Source: Chrysogorgia sp. JL179-B06
Taxonomy: Eukaryota; Cnidaria; Anthozoa; Scleralcyonacea; Chrysogorgiidae
DNA length: 64,000 nucleotides
Reading direction: 5' to 3'
Assembly: GCA_035772405.1 (NCBI GenBank)
Contig: JAYKKM010000307.1
Location: 2,501-66,500, forward strand
The notes beneath the pieces were generated by a model that was given only the letters and a program-made list of their open reading frames with translations, did no database searches and had not been told where the DNA came from. Shown piece by piece: positions 10,741 to 22,179 of the stretch. The translations under genes were made by a program, and so were the position numbers. Every line of letters starts with the position of its first letter. Positions within the stretch are counted from its first letter, which is position 1.

Positions 10741-11854
10741 CTAGAGGACATAAGTGTGTTTGATTGAATTCATACTTCCACCGATAAAACTGGTTATTCA
10801 TTCTGTTACTGTTTGGGAAAGTTTAAGCGTTAAATTACATAAAAATGGACACGAAATGGTGAAAAAACAGGGACTTATTTTACTGATCACAGGTGCTTTA
10901 TTGTGGTTTTGTTTACGATTGCTTGACCATATGCGTATATTTTCGGTATTTAATAGCTACCCACTTGCCTTTAAATGTTATCAAAGACCAAGTTGGTTGG
11001 TTGTTTTGTCGAGTTCAGTTGTTTGACAAGGTGGCGTATCGTTAAGGTGGCGTATCGTTTTAGGTGGCGAATCGTTTCGCCACAAGCTTTTCCAGTATTT
11101 TGCAATTTCGTGTCCGCTTTTTTCCACAAAAAAACAAAAAAAAAAGCTTTTTTTCCACAACTGAAGGTTGAAATTCCGTTTCCCACTCCTAAATTGTGTT
11201 GTAATTTTCTTCTTTTATGATAAGATTTTATACGTTTCCTGCGCTTAAATCGAGAAATGGAGCACGCATGACAGGCCAATCAGAAGCGATGTTATAATCG
11301 ATTATGAAAAGTCATGAGGCAGTCTCGTGATAAACTTCCGTTATAGTTTAGGAATTACAAGAATGTAAGAATGAAAATAATTATTTTTGTCTAAAAGTAT
11401 AAATAGCTGACCTATATCGATTTTACAATTATTTCACGAAAACGAAGGCTTTAAACCTGAAATTAAAGGCAAACGCCCCCCTGGACGCCTGTATAACACG
11501 CATTTTCGAAATCAGCGACCCAAACTTGACTAGAAAATGTTCGTCTCGCTAATTTCCCCGATGGATGACGTTCCCCCCACTCTCCTCCTGGTAAAGCACA
11601 ATCCATTCCAGAGGAAGGCTGGAAAACCAAAACGACCGCACCAGTTTGCTGAGAATGTTAGGAAAAATGAACCAGTGTCCAAGAAAGCTGGTAGAACTAT
11701 GTCTACAAAAACCCATTGTTACCAGACAGTTTCATCTACGGATTCTTCCAAATAAACTAAACTTATTAAAATAGGTTATATGGTTATTCTAGTCGTGCCA
11801 ATAGAAGCATCTGTGTCAATATTTTAAGAACACTTCTATTGCCAGACAGTAGCC

Positions 11855-12330
11855 TGTGGTTGGGTACTTATCAGCCTGAAAAATAGTAAAAATAATCGAC
11901 ATTTTGAGCGATGGCCCTTCGTCAAGGATTAGCAGACAGATAGAAACTTACAAGCTGTGCCCAGTGATCAGGGTGGTTGACTGCACGCAGGCACCCCCAC
12001 TGTCTCAATGAGCGACTCTTTCACATTCCTCTTGAACTCCAAAGTCTTTCCTTGTTGTTTTATCGGTTTATATAATGTTTTGTTATTGTTCAACATGTGT
12101 TGCAGGCAACCAGCCTTATCATTGGGCTGGCACCTGCATGAAGGCTGTATGATTATGCATGTTGTTTTGACTTTGTTATTGTTAAAACTATTGTGATTGG
12201 TTCATTTTTTTTCATGCGACTGCTTTGTTGATTTATTTTTTCACGTGACTGCTCTGTTTCTCTCTGTCTGCTAATCCTCGATTACTTTTAACTATTTTTC
12301 AGGCTGATGAGTACCCTACCACAGTATTTT
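11855..12330. repeat. inverted repeat with a hammerhead-like core in one arm only
   Basis: The arm 11855-11945 read on the minus strand and the arm 12255-12330 read on the plus strand share CTGTCTGCTAATCC, TTTTTCAGGCTGAT and AGTACCC. The left arm has about 26 extra bases, which form the hammerhead-like core at 11899-11930. The right arm lacks them cleanly. Confidence 0.7.
11899..11930 (-). ncRNA. decayed hammerhead-like motif
   Basis: Stem I AATC/GATT pairs over four bases and stem II AGGGC ... GCTC is good. The core reads CTTGACGA (one extra T) and GAAA has become AAAA. It is almost certainly inactive. Confidence 0.45.
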
Positions 12331-12464
12331 TAAATTACAAAAGTGTCTATTAAAACTTAACTGAATCCAATATTTCCAATCCCATTTATTAACAATATAT
12401 ATATATACATTGGAAGTTGTTCTTCATGTTAGCATGATAAAGTTATGCCACTACTTATTTACAA

Positions 12465-12700
12465 TTCTTCTTTATGCCTATGTAAGTTTGACTTAAGTGT
12501 GAATCTGGATTGACACTTTTCACAAGCAAATTGTTTGACCTTTGTGTTTGTTTTCATGACGCTTTAGTGATTGTCTGGAAGCAAAGGTTTTTTCACAAAC
12601 ATCACATTTATTTAGTGCAGGGTTGTGGCTCCGCATATGTCGTTTAAGGGCTTCGCCACAAGGAAACATTTTCCCACAATGGCTGCACTGGGATTGATAG
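12465..12700 (-). pseudogene. three C2H2 zinc fingers, frameshifted
   Basis: On the minus strand CSHCGKMFPCGEALKRHMRSH is followed by CDVCEKTFASRQSLKRHENKH and, one base out of frame, CEKCQSRFTLKSNLHRHKEE and a stop. Each has the C-x2-C-x12-H-x3-H spacing of classical DNA-binding fingers. The frameshift falls in the linker after KHKGQ. No start or upstream exon is evident. It could be the C-terminal exon of a host zinc-finger gene or a fragment captured by the neighbouring Helitron-like element. Confidence 0.75.
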
Positions 12701-12724
12701 CATAATTACGTTGAAAACATTGCT

Positions 12725-13020
12725 AGTATTGAGATGTTTTTATTAACAGAGCATTAGGAGAACTTCGGTAACGTGCATTCTGCATTTGGGATGGATTAGT
12801 GACTGTTTTAACGTTAATAGCTGTGCGCATGCGCAGAAACGTTGATTGCCATTTCGACGGATTTTTTACCTTTTCAAGTAACTTTTTTACTGGTATTGAA
12901 ATGTTCTCGTTAACTAATGCAGAAGTAAACTATTCAGTTGTGTATAGGGTATTTACTGTGTAGTTAAGTGACGGTTCTGCGCATGCGCAGTAACGTAAAA
13001 TCGCATTTCCAGCGATTTTA
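12725..13020. repeat. flanking direct repeat, copy A, with two TGCGCATGCGCA palindromes
   Basis: The copy carries palindromes at 12824-12835 and 12978-12989, 154 bp apart. It shares GAAAACATTG, GCATTTGG, GCGCATGCGCAGAAAC and TTCTC(A/G)TTAACT with copy B at 16865-17160 in the same orientation. The two copies bracket the Helitron-like coding region. Confidence 0.7.
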
Positions 13021-13147
13021 CCGTGTGGATTGATGAGGTACTGGTTGAACGTGGCAACTTAGTATCCTGGTTAGAATTATCAGGTCTTTTTGTTGTCTTA
13101 TTCTCGAAAGTGCCATGTATCCAGTGCCTGCACCAACTTTTAGTGAA

Positions 13148-16100
13148 TCAAACCAGATGATAAGTGTTAAGCGACTTGCACATTGTTAGAGCGTAGCAAG
13201 GCATGATGGGATAGCAAGTTCTTTCTTGGTCACAGTCGATAAATGTGACTGGGTAGCATGTGACAATTTTCCCATTTGATAATTTTAAAAATATTGTAGC
13301 GTTTTGCATACAATGGATTGTCGCTTGTTGGCCATTCACAACAGAGTTTCTCTTATCGCGGTTCTGCGTTATAAGAACGCGCATGTTTTTTATAAATAGC
13401 TATTGGTTGTCCGTCATCATCACATTGTACTATTGCCAGTGATGTTTTCATCACTCAAATATTTGCAGGTATAACAATGTTATTTATTCGCGTGGTAGCT
13501 CGTCTGGACACCGTTAACACTGTTGCATCGGGATATTTGAGAATTACGTTAAGTATCTGCGCATCGGATGGTTCGCCGTCAGTGCAAACTACATGGCCTT
13601 GTTGAATGTTAGAGTAATTTTTGAGATACCTTCCAGTATCTAATATGTTGCAAAAATGCCTCGTACCGCTCGTCTATCGTTGGATATTGTTTCGTTAGAC
13701 AGTGATGATGAACGAGTCCGTAGAAATCTTTCTCGTGCAGTATACTAGTGACCTGAACAATTTGTCCAGCGATAGTCTCTATTGGTTGCTGCTGTTGGTT
13801 GTCACCTGCCATTACGACAACTGGTCGGATTGTAATTTCAGAAAACGTGGTGAGCACATGTCGAGCAATGTTTTCAGGGATCATTGAAATTTCATCCAAC
13901 AATACTTCGTCATAGTTGGATATGTGCCAGTTCACTGTTGGACGCTCATTCGATTTTACTGGATCATGGAAGCACTGTGGATAGTCTCACATGTTACGTC
14001 ATCACCGAATCGATTTCTGAAGGTGGCCACAAGTAGACCAGTGGGTACAGCAATAAGAATACTGAGCTTATCGTGCAAGCACTGCTGTATAGTTGCGTTA
14101 AAGATTTCGGATTTGCCAGTACCGGCCTCACCGGTTATTAGTATAACCTTTCTCCAATCTAAGTCGTCATTGCCTAGTAACGGTTCGAAAGTGCCTGCTA
14201 GATTTTCTAATGTTGGTTGTTCGTCATCATCATCGCTGGAAGAGTCCTCACAATAGTAATCAGTTGAATTGTAGTAGTCATTGTCTATTGTCTATTGTAA
14301 TGTCATGTAAACTACGAATATATGACAACAGCGTGCGTACAAAGAAGTCTTTGTGGCCTTGCTGCTTGAATTGCGTTTTCAGCGACTCTGCGTCGTTCCA
14401 TAGTTGCGGATTTTTAGCAACAGCAGCGGCGAAAAATTTGAGTTGAGGTGGCAGTTGTTCGTGTTTAGGGTGATACAATTCGCTGACAGCACAATGTGGA
14501 AGTGTCATAATTAGATATTGGAAAAAGTATTCTCCATTGAAAGGAGATCAATATTTTACCGACACAAGGGTGTTTCCTTGTTTGTAGGGTTTGGGATCCG
14601 AGGCTGCGTGATTAACTGCACGGAGCCACTACAGAAGGGACATGTCCTCCATTTGTTTCTTTGCTTGGTGTATTTTTCATGAGTCTTATCAGTCGCGGCT
14701 ATACAACTTGTAGGAGCAGAGTAGTTCTTCGTTCTACTGTTTGACCAGGATATTTTGATGGGTGACATATTTCAGGTTCACAAGGTTGCATTTCCTTTAG
14801 ATAACGATAGGCGGCTTGGTAAGGTGTAACGTGACGATAATAAAGAGCGTCGTTTGAATACGCGTCTTTCCACTTTGAAACATAGGAAGTTACATATCGC
14901 AGCAACAACGCCTTCCCATCTGCAAACTGGATATCCATTCGACAACACAAAGACGGTATTAAGGTGAGTATGTACGCCCTTAAATTCATAACAAATGCCT
15001 CTTCAGGATAATAGAGCTCTAAAACGTTTTGTCCAGCAGCAGAATTAATAAATTTGGTACGCTCATTGTTTAGTGATAGACAAGATTTATCAGAGCCTAG
15101 AAGCTTGCTTACTAAATATGCAATTTCTGGATGTTCCCAAGGTATGTCCGCTCTTATAAGCGGATGTTGTATCATTGTAATATTTTTCAACCAGACCAAT
15201 AGATTGTAGTTCCTCGTTGCTGGAACTCAAACCTATAATAATAGGTGTGAATATTTGAACGCTTACATTTGTTGTTATAACTAAACACATGTTCGTGCCA
15301 TTGCTGTGTATTCGATCCGCACAGTAACCTCGTACAATTTGTTCAAGAACGTGAGCGATATGAATGGTCTCATATGCAGCAAGTTCTGTGGGTCCGCGGC
15401 CAGTTATGTTACGAGCAGCTGTGATCCAACGTGCACTCGGAAACGAAATTGTAACAAATAAGCTAGGGTAGCCGAACTGATGTACAGCGTCAATTAGAAG
15501 TCGATGCTGTGTCTTCCAGTAACCTGAAGAAAACGTTTTTGCATTTAAAGCTCGCGCTGGTGAACATTTCATGCGTCGCGCACTACTTATCGCACCACTT
15601 ATTGTTTTAAAAAGCCAAAAGTCATGAAACTGTAGAAGTTCGTAGAGTGTTGAATAATCTAAGATGGAAGAGAAAACTTTGGTGTAAAAATAAATTTTTG
15701 TACTTAGCCGTTCTTTATTGCCATCTAGAATACTTTCACACCAACTTGTGAATGGATACAAGTTGGGCCACAGCGCAGACTCGATTCCTTTCATTTCCGA
15801 AAGGTTGTACATGTTCGGCTGTTCGGCCACTCTGCTGTTGACACCTGCTGTTGCCGCTTGTTAACAAATATAGAATACGAGCTTTCTTTTGACACCCTCT
15901 TCCATGGCGTCAATTTTCTCTTGCACTGACAAAGGTGACCAGTCGACACGACAGAGGTTGTTTTTCTGTTGGTAGCCATGTTGCAAGCGGCGATAGTCGC
16001 CAAAGTGAAAATCGAAAGGTCTCAAGATACAAATTTCATTAAAAGAAAGGTTCAACAAACAGTCAGGGATTAAAGATAGCGTTGGAACGACATACTTTTT

Positions 16101-16454
16101 CTGTGCACAAATACAGTTCTTTAAGACTTTAGTAGCTGGTTGATTTTTGTACCGTGGGAGAAGCTTCTCTGGTTTTAGAGTGAAGCATGTTGCACAAAAC
16201 GTCCATGAGGAATTTTCAATCCAGTACTTCAAGTTTTTGACAGTAGTTTCTGGACGTGAATTTAAGGTGTCAACAAATCGTGCCTCATTGGAAGCAGAGA
16301 AACGTTCACGTTGTTGTCGATCTTTGTCTTCGTGATCTTTGTTCAGCGTTTCTTGTCGTTGTTGCTTAGTTTCTATGTCATCATATCTCATGACCATATT
16401 CCAATTTCTTGTTGACCAGAATTGGCAAGCTTTTTCCTCACTAGCCATGTCCAC
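13148..16454 (-). pseudogene. Helitron-like Rep/PIF1 helicase, decayed
   Basis: Successive minus-strand frames make a large Rep-helicase type protein. The N-terminal part (16454-15861) has a cysteine cluster (FCATCFTLKPEK, CICAQKK). The Rep-like part (15830-14699) has PSLFVTIS, a degraded stretch before LVWLKNITM, then YVTSYVSKWKDA. The helicase part has Walker A GEAGTGKSEIF (14132-14100), LLDEISMIP (about 13900), VVMAGDNQQQQP and RVLITQNRDKRNSVVNGQQA (13384-13325). At least five frameshifts or stops separate the pieces. Where HUH Rep proteins have His-hydrophobic-His, the sequence runs from FEFQQRGTT to LVW with the His codons missing, so rolling-circle nicking should be lost. Motif VI also fails after CKS. 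Family assignment is firm; the exact Helitron subclass is not. Confidence 0.8.
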
Positions 16455-16864
16455 AGAAACTAAACTAATTGTTACAACCGCGTTTCGAGGAACTACGTCC
16501 TTATAAAAATTCTCGTTTGGAAAGAAAACTAATCTAAATAAGCAATTATTTATATTTTATATTATTTAATATTATTTAGTATTATTTACAGTAAGTATAT
16601 ATAAAGAACTAGTAATGTAAGGTAGTGTTGTGTGGGATAGTTACTCTATAGTAACAAAATTACTCTATAATAACTCTATAGTAATAGCATTAGCACTGTA
16701 ATAGCACTGTAATAACTCTATAATAACAGCATGCACGATGTTGAACTATTTTCAACACAAATAAAACAAAATCATGTCGAGCCTTTTATGTACGAGGTGG
16801 TGAAATCGGGCATGTGGGATATTTTGAAAGTATTGTTATGTACGAATTGACAGCCTAATTACAG

Positions 16865-17160
16865 TGAAAACATTGGTGGTAGTAACAGGTTTTAATCAGA
16901 AACGATTAAATAAGCTGCGGAGTACTGTATTTCGCATTTGGTGCATATTAACAGTGCGTTTTCATAGTAAAACATGTGCGCATGCGCAGAAACATAACTT
17001 GCGATTTTGAATTCAGTTGTACTTTAATCCGTTTGAAATAATTGCTTGTATTGACATATTCTCATTAACTTGTGAGTAGTGTGTCGACCATGTGATATCG
17101 TTGCATACCGTCGTTTAACGAAAACATTTGTGCGCATGCGCGAAAACTGAATTTTACAGC
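16865..17160. repeat. flanking direct repeat, copy B
   Basis: Palindromes lie at 16977-16988 and 17131-17142, again 154 bp apart, as in copy A. The rest is diverged but alignable. The region 16540-16740 beside it is AT-rich with repeated ACTCTATAGTAA-like words. Confidence 0.7.
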
Positions 17161-18140
17161 TGAGAAATTAAACAAATAAAACGCAAGCGAAGGACACCAT
17201 TTTCTTGATTGATTCAATGTGCGAACATGTTAAATTCGGACAGGTTGCCAAGGTGACTTGTGGAAAGTTGTTCCGACGTGAGGGGCAAATACGGTTATGA
17301 CAAAGTAATATAGGAGGATGTAAAAAATATTAAACATTAAATGTAGGATATATTTTAAAGGCATTTAACTTTCTAGTAATTAAAGTAATAAGTGTGAAAT
17401 TTCGTACAGTAGTGTACAAGTAAGTAGTCATACTACCAGGTAAAAAAATGGGTTTTGCCCCAAATGTAAACTGTAATATTTTTGGGAATTTTTAAATTCC
17501 ACTTTTTTTTGTTCAAATTCAATTTTGCAGTTCTGCGCGAAATTGAAACAGCCGTCATTTTCCGTATATTTTTGCTAAATTGGTGAAACGACGAAATGCT
17601 ATAAGCAGTACAATGTAATTTCGAAATGTATGTTCGAAATAGTCGTACGATTTCGTTTTAATGTGTGTGGAGCCATGTTTCACGTGGCATAACATTACGA
17701 AACCTTCCTCGACTGAACTTAAAATTTAACTGGGAAGTCCCAAGTAGTACCTTATTATACCACGCAAGGAATTAATCTGTTTTAAAAAATTTCAGAAAAG
17801 TTACTATATATATAATACATATATGTACGCGATATGTAATGTTTATAATGTCTGTAAGTTCAATTCTATGTAAGGTTACTTAGTGAAATACAGTATTCCT
17901 CAATGTAATGGTTCATAATCTTAAACGTGTAAGTATTAATAACACATGGCTTCCAATCAATCTTACGTTTTCTACCCAACCCACCCTCCCTTTCTAAGCT
18001 AAACTTACTTCCCATTTGTTTAATTTTTATTCCTTGCTTATTTGTTGGGGGGCAAAATTTGCACAAGTGGGGGCCCCCCAGCTTATATGTTAAAAAAGGC
18101 CCTGCTGCAGGTAGGTCTTTAAACCTTTCACATCTGCATT
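17161..18140. other. no gene seen
   Basis: AT-rich sequence without a supported reading frame. A short G/C palindrome (GTGGGGGCCCCCC) sits near 18070. Confidence 0.6.
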
Positions 18141-18144
18141 GCAT

Positions 18145-18739
18145 TTAAATTGGGCCGTATTTTATATCATAGTTTTCGGGATCGCTGAGCAGATGCTTGG
18201 CAACCATAAATTGTATGGCAGTGGTAAACATTGCTCCGCCAACTTGGAACATCTCTTCCATCAAGTTGTTCAGGGTTGACTCCTCGTCATATAACCCTTT
18301 TAAAAGGGTTTTAACATCTTTCTCTGATGGCTTGTCCTCGGTTTGGGTATTCAGGCGACCCAACGCCTTCATGAAGGACTTTTGCTCGGTCATTCGTTGT
18401 TCGAAAAGTTCTTTGTTGACGAACGCTGAAGAGCAAGTTTGCAGCAAGTCCATGACTGTTGCCGCCATTGACGTTGTTGGCCATGACTGTTGCCGCCATT
18501 TCGCTTTTCGCCACACCTGGCCGGTTGTACCACTCGCAACAGCCACTGTTTAATCTCCGTGTGAGTGTCTCGCTATCTGGAGCTTCTTTTGCCAAACCAT
18601 ATGGCGTTAGGAAATTCGTCTGGAAATGCTTAAATAATTTATCCCTTTCGGGCGGTCGTCTTGGCTTTTGCCATGTTTTGTCTGTTTGTACATCTGACAA
18701 AGATTTAAAAAACAAGATTAGTTTAAAGGCAATCGGCAA
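18145..18739 (-). pseudogene. unrecognised protein, frame broken by a 31-bp tandem duplication
   Basis: The upstream frame (18739 downward) reads KHFQTNFLTPYGLAKEAPDS, LTRRLNSGCCEWYNRPGVAK and SEMAATVM. The downstream frame ends AMFTTAIQFMVAKHLLSDPE and NYDIKYGPI followed by a stop. CATGACTGTTGCCGCCATT occurs at 18451 and again at 18482. The 31-base step shifts the frame by one, and subtracting it puts the two frames in register (18739 minus 18577 is 162). About 188 codons result without the duplication. The product looks soluble, with no membrane segment. I do not recognise the family; a lineage-specific TE protein is possible. Confidence 0.6.
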
Positions 18740-19117
18740 GCTAGAAGCACATTTTTCAATATGACGAGTTTATGGCAACGCGGCCAATTTGTTCAATTTG
18801 TGCACTTTACGGTTACTGAACACATTGTATTTTCTGTATAATGAAACAATTATGCCATAACGTTTCAGTTTAATGTTGTTGACATATTAATAAACCTAAG
18901 ACAAAGGATTTGTGCCCCTTCGTGTGCCCCTCAACATGAATCACAGTTCGTTTGCTAGCCCCTTTGAAAGTTGTTGCGTTTCCAGACCATGTATTTCCAT
19001 TGACTATAAAAGTCATTTTAAAGTATTGCCAAGTGAACAAATTTAAATATATTATAAAATACCGGTTGCAACAGGGTGAAGAATGTCGTTCTCAAAGGTG
19101 TTACAAAAAATATATCG
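18740..19117. other. no gene seen
   Basis: AT-rich spacer with nothing I can support. Confidence 0.6.
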
Positions 19118-20175
19118 TCAAGACGTTACGCATGACAAAGCAACGTATGCAGTACCAGCTGGTATATTAGCCACATCGAACCAGAGGGCGACTTTTCCCA
19201 ACGTTTGACCCTGGGCTTTGCACATCGCATAAGCCATCCGTATTGGGTAATACGTCTTCTCATGCCCTTCGCACATTGTTGTCACTAAATATATTGCTGC
19301 AACGTAGCTGTTCGGTAATCTGACAAACACCATGTTGTTCTGAACTGTTTCAACAATTGCCAGTTGACCATTTACTATGCTGTTTGCCTTGTCCCTATTT
19401 TGCGTAATGGTCACACGCATCTCCCTGTAGATTGCAGTAGGCGGCATTGTTGCAATCCATCTGAACGATCGCCACTGGCTGCCTATTTGCAAAAAGCGTT
19501 TCACTTGCAAGCTCAGTTATGGTGTTAGCTGCTTTGTTGGTAAATGTGAGCAGTGTGAGGTCTTCGTGTGTCTCCATTGCGTCGCCAACGTGCTGTGCCA
19601 TGTTGTTATCCTCACAGATGACGTCACCGCGTGACGCGGCGCAAGTTTCAGTGGGAATCCAGTTCCTGATGTGATCTAGAAACGCTAGATACTGGACATC
19701 CCCCACGCGGTGTTGTCCTGTCAAATTGTACCGATAGCTATTGTTTGTAAATTTTGCATTGCTTAAAACGCTACCCACTGGGATTATCCCTCTCTCTGTC
19801 GAGTGAAATGGTTGTTGCTGACAAGCATTGCCACACACAACCAACACGGGTCTGAACATTAATCTACTTATCGTTGCCATGACATGATCGAAAATTATGC
19901 TCGATATCATGGATATTTCGTCAATAACGATAAGATCGAAACGAGACAATGCCCAGTCCGTTGTTGGCTCATCTTCCGTGTCGACATGATAACGGAAGGC
20001 TGCATGTACCGTCTGCATGTGACATCATCACCAACTTGAGCCTTGAAAACAGCGGACAAAAATCCAGTTGGACTGGCGACAAGTGTTGAGTGGAAGAAGA
20101 TGAGCGATGGTCGATTTTATTGCATGCGATTTCCCCGATCCTGGCTTCCCAGTTATCAAAATAGGCATTTGCCAT
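19118..20175 (-). pseudogene. second PIF1-like helicase fragment
   Basis: Minus-strand pieces in order are Walker A ILITGKPGSGKSHAIKSTIA (near 20165-20105), a frameshift, VGDDVTCRRYMQ, IVIDEISMISS (about 19920), VLVVCGNACQQQPF, a second shift near 19460, MRVTITQNRDKANSIVNGQL and finally MAYAMCKAQGQTLGKVALWF and GTAYVALSC. This is helicase superfamily 1B of PIF1/Helitron type, the same family as the one at 13148-14256 but clearly a different copy. No Rep domain precedes it before 20200. It is a 5'-truncated or internally deleted Helitron-like remnant. Confidence 0.8.
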
Positions 20176-20925
20176 TTCAAATCAGTTTAGCAAGGAGTGA
20201 GCGCAAGAGTGCGTAGCAGCCGTATCGTCAACGTCTTCCGAAACGCAATCAGTCGCGTCCGATTCGGGGTACGTTTCGAAGTACGAATGACGGAAACCAC
20301 CAAATTATTACGGACAGAACTGATTATACTTTATTATTGTAGAGAAAACCAATTGAACATCGTAATGGCCAGGAGTTACTCTCCAAAATAGTTAAATACT
20401 GTTATATTGATGGTTCTGATCGATTTTAGATATCAACTTATATTTAGTTCATATTATAGACAAGCTGTAACAACTCTAGATAGATAATTCTAGATAGATA
20501 ATCTAGATAGATAGATAGATGTAACTTTACTTTGATGTAAAGGAGGGAAATAATTAGCCTGCAAAGCAGGCCCTCCAAGCGGGCGGAGGACGAAGAGGAG
20601 GGCCTGTAACCGACCAAGTAATATTTGAATGTCCACCCACTTTTCCCCCGAGTTGGATTGACCAATCAAATCGTGTCTTCGCAACTAAATTCATATGGCC
20701 TTTTCAAATAACTTGACTTTTAAAAAATTGCAGAGTAGTTATTCACTGTTTTTGAGATTTGTTAAAGGATAAACAAAAATAGCTGTTTCGTGGTTTAGCA
20801 CAGTCCGTCCAATTCTGGTTGTATTTTTTTTTGGGGTTCACACAAACGTATTTTTCCCAAAAAGAGCCAAAAATTAGCAATAGTATGGCAAATATATTAT
20901 TAAATGAACAGGAAATATTCTCAAA
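20176..20925. other. no gene; GATA microsatellite and a GC-rich hairpin
   Basis: AGATAGAT repeats lie at 20478-20521. At 20557-20571 GCCTGCAAAGCAGGC forms a hairpin. It sits inside a larger imperfect one in which GGCCCTCC pairs with GGAGGGCC (to about 20606). This looks like the tip of a dispersed miniature element. Confidence 0.6.
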
Positions 20926-21698
20926 GATTAAAGTGCATATAAACCCAAATTCGTTTTATTACTCGGGCCGTAGCACGAGTCTTAGTTTCGGCTCTGTTAG
21001 TAGTATTCTTGGGCTTCCACAAATCTGCAAAATTGCGCAATAATAGTTCCCAGGCTTTTGCGAACCGTGAGGCATGTTGCGCGTGCATTTGAGCCAAATT
21101 CGACATCTTTGCTTTTCGTCGAGTTGTTCTTTGACTCTGTTGGTAGATTTTGAAAGTGTGTTGATCTTGAATACGCTCACCATATGCTTACAACTTCGCT
21201 GATTGTGGTACTTGGTAGACCTATACTAAAAGATGACCTCTTCATAACCGTACGCTGATGTGTACTCGATCAAATCTATGTTTACATGTTTTATTGAATC
21301 GATCAAACTTATGCTTAAATGTGTTGTTGAATTGCACTGAAAAATGTTGCTCAAATGCTGTAAATCGAAGAACGAAGAACATTGATGAAGACTCTTCGAG
21401 AACTTTCAGGTAAACATGCTGTTGTTTGTGATATTAATACCCGAAGTCGACGAGACTCAACACATGTACTAAGGTAACTGTAATATTTTTTATAAGCTTT
21501 CTTGCCTGTATTTGTTTATTGCGATGTCATACAAAATAAAGTCGATGTTATTCGACAGTTTATTGTTTTATATACATGTATATCAAAAGTGTGTATTTCA
21601 TATTTATATCGTGTATATCATTGATCATAAATAAGTGACTACTGTATGCAGTAAACATGTTGCCATCGAATAACCCTGTTTCACTTGATATTTTACTT

Positions 21699-21761
21699 GT
21701 AAATGAGACTCTCTCAAAATGTTCTTTATCTCAGATAAAGAACATTTTGAGTCTCATTTAC
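21699..21761. repeat. long perfect-stem hairpin
   Basis: GTAAATGAGACTC, four unpaired bases, then AAAATGTTCTTTATCT is followed after one base by its full reverse complement. The stem is 29 bp with a 4-nt bulge and almost no loop. Confidence 0.9.
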
Positions 21762-21784
21762 ATTGACAATTTAGATTCATTTGA

Positions 21785-22093
21785 GGCTGGTTTCTAAGTT
21801 TCTTTGAGTTCTAATTTGATCACATAACTTTGAAAGGTGTTTACACTGACACACACTTTGATTAAACTATACAGTTTGATAGTTTGATCAAATAAACTTT
21901 GATAGTGACAGTGTAAACCAGGGTTTAAGGCTGGTTTATACTATCAAAGTTTCTTTGATCAAAATGTAGTTTGCTCAAAGTGTTTGATAGTAAAACATCT
22001 TTCAAAGACTGCGGTTCCTTTGAAGTTCATTGATCAAATTAGAACATGCTCAATCTACTTTGATCAAAGAAACTTTGACAGTGTAAACCAGAC
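21785..22093. repeat. two adjacent copies of a CTGGTTTAYACT MITE
   Basis: The copy at about 21785-21920 ends GTGACAGTGTAAACCAGGG. The copy at about 21931-22093 begins GGCTGGTTTATACTATCAAA and ends ACTTTGACAGTGTAAACCAG. Both arms share CAAAGTTTCTTTGATCAAA in inverted orientation. They are non-coding. Confidence 0.75.
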
Positions 22094-22179
22094 CATCAAC
22101 CATTGGTGTATGCTTGACAATTTTTTGTAGTTGTTCAAAGGGCCTGTTTCTATGGAAACAAGTTACTTGGTGTTTATAT

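Larger units (their letters stand above)
7948..11592. mobile_element. hairpin DNA transposon with ~1.33-kb inverted arms
   Basis: The ends are ACCAGGAGGAGAGTGGGGG and its reverse complement. The arms stay alignable from 7948 to about 9285 and from about 10270 to 11592, leaving a unique centre of about 1 kb. They share, among many blocks, TCGATATAGGTCAGCTATTT and AATCGATTATAACATCGCTT. The centre and right arm encode one protein on the plus strand. The left arm holds an inverted second copy of that protein's 3' end. No clear target-site duplication is visible. The element interrupts a MULE-like frame. Confidence 0.85.
7639..11755 (+). pseudogene. MULE-like C-terminal reading frame, split by a 3.6-kb transposon
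   Basis: The left half (about 7639-7947) reads KEDCRRAVAEAMESIDAK and KFAKRVKSM and ends GKIHVQ. The right half (11593-11755) resumes NPFQRKAGKPKRPHQFAEN. Removing the insert would join GKIHVQ to NPFQRKAG. This matches the layout KIKVQPNRKRKSGNG and MMQFSQRVKKLAS in the MULE/SWIM gene at 57690-58237 of this window, so both belong to one protein family. A splice acceptor-like ACACTATAG precedes 7639. The upstream catalytic part of the gene is not present. Function as an intact gene is excluded by the insertion. Confidence 0.65.
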
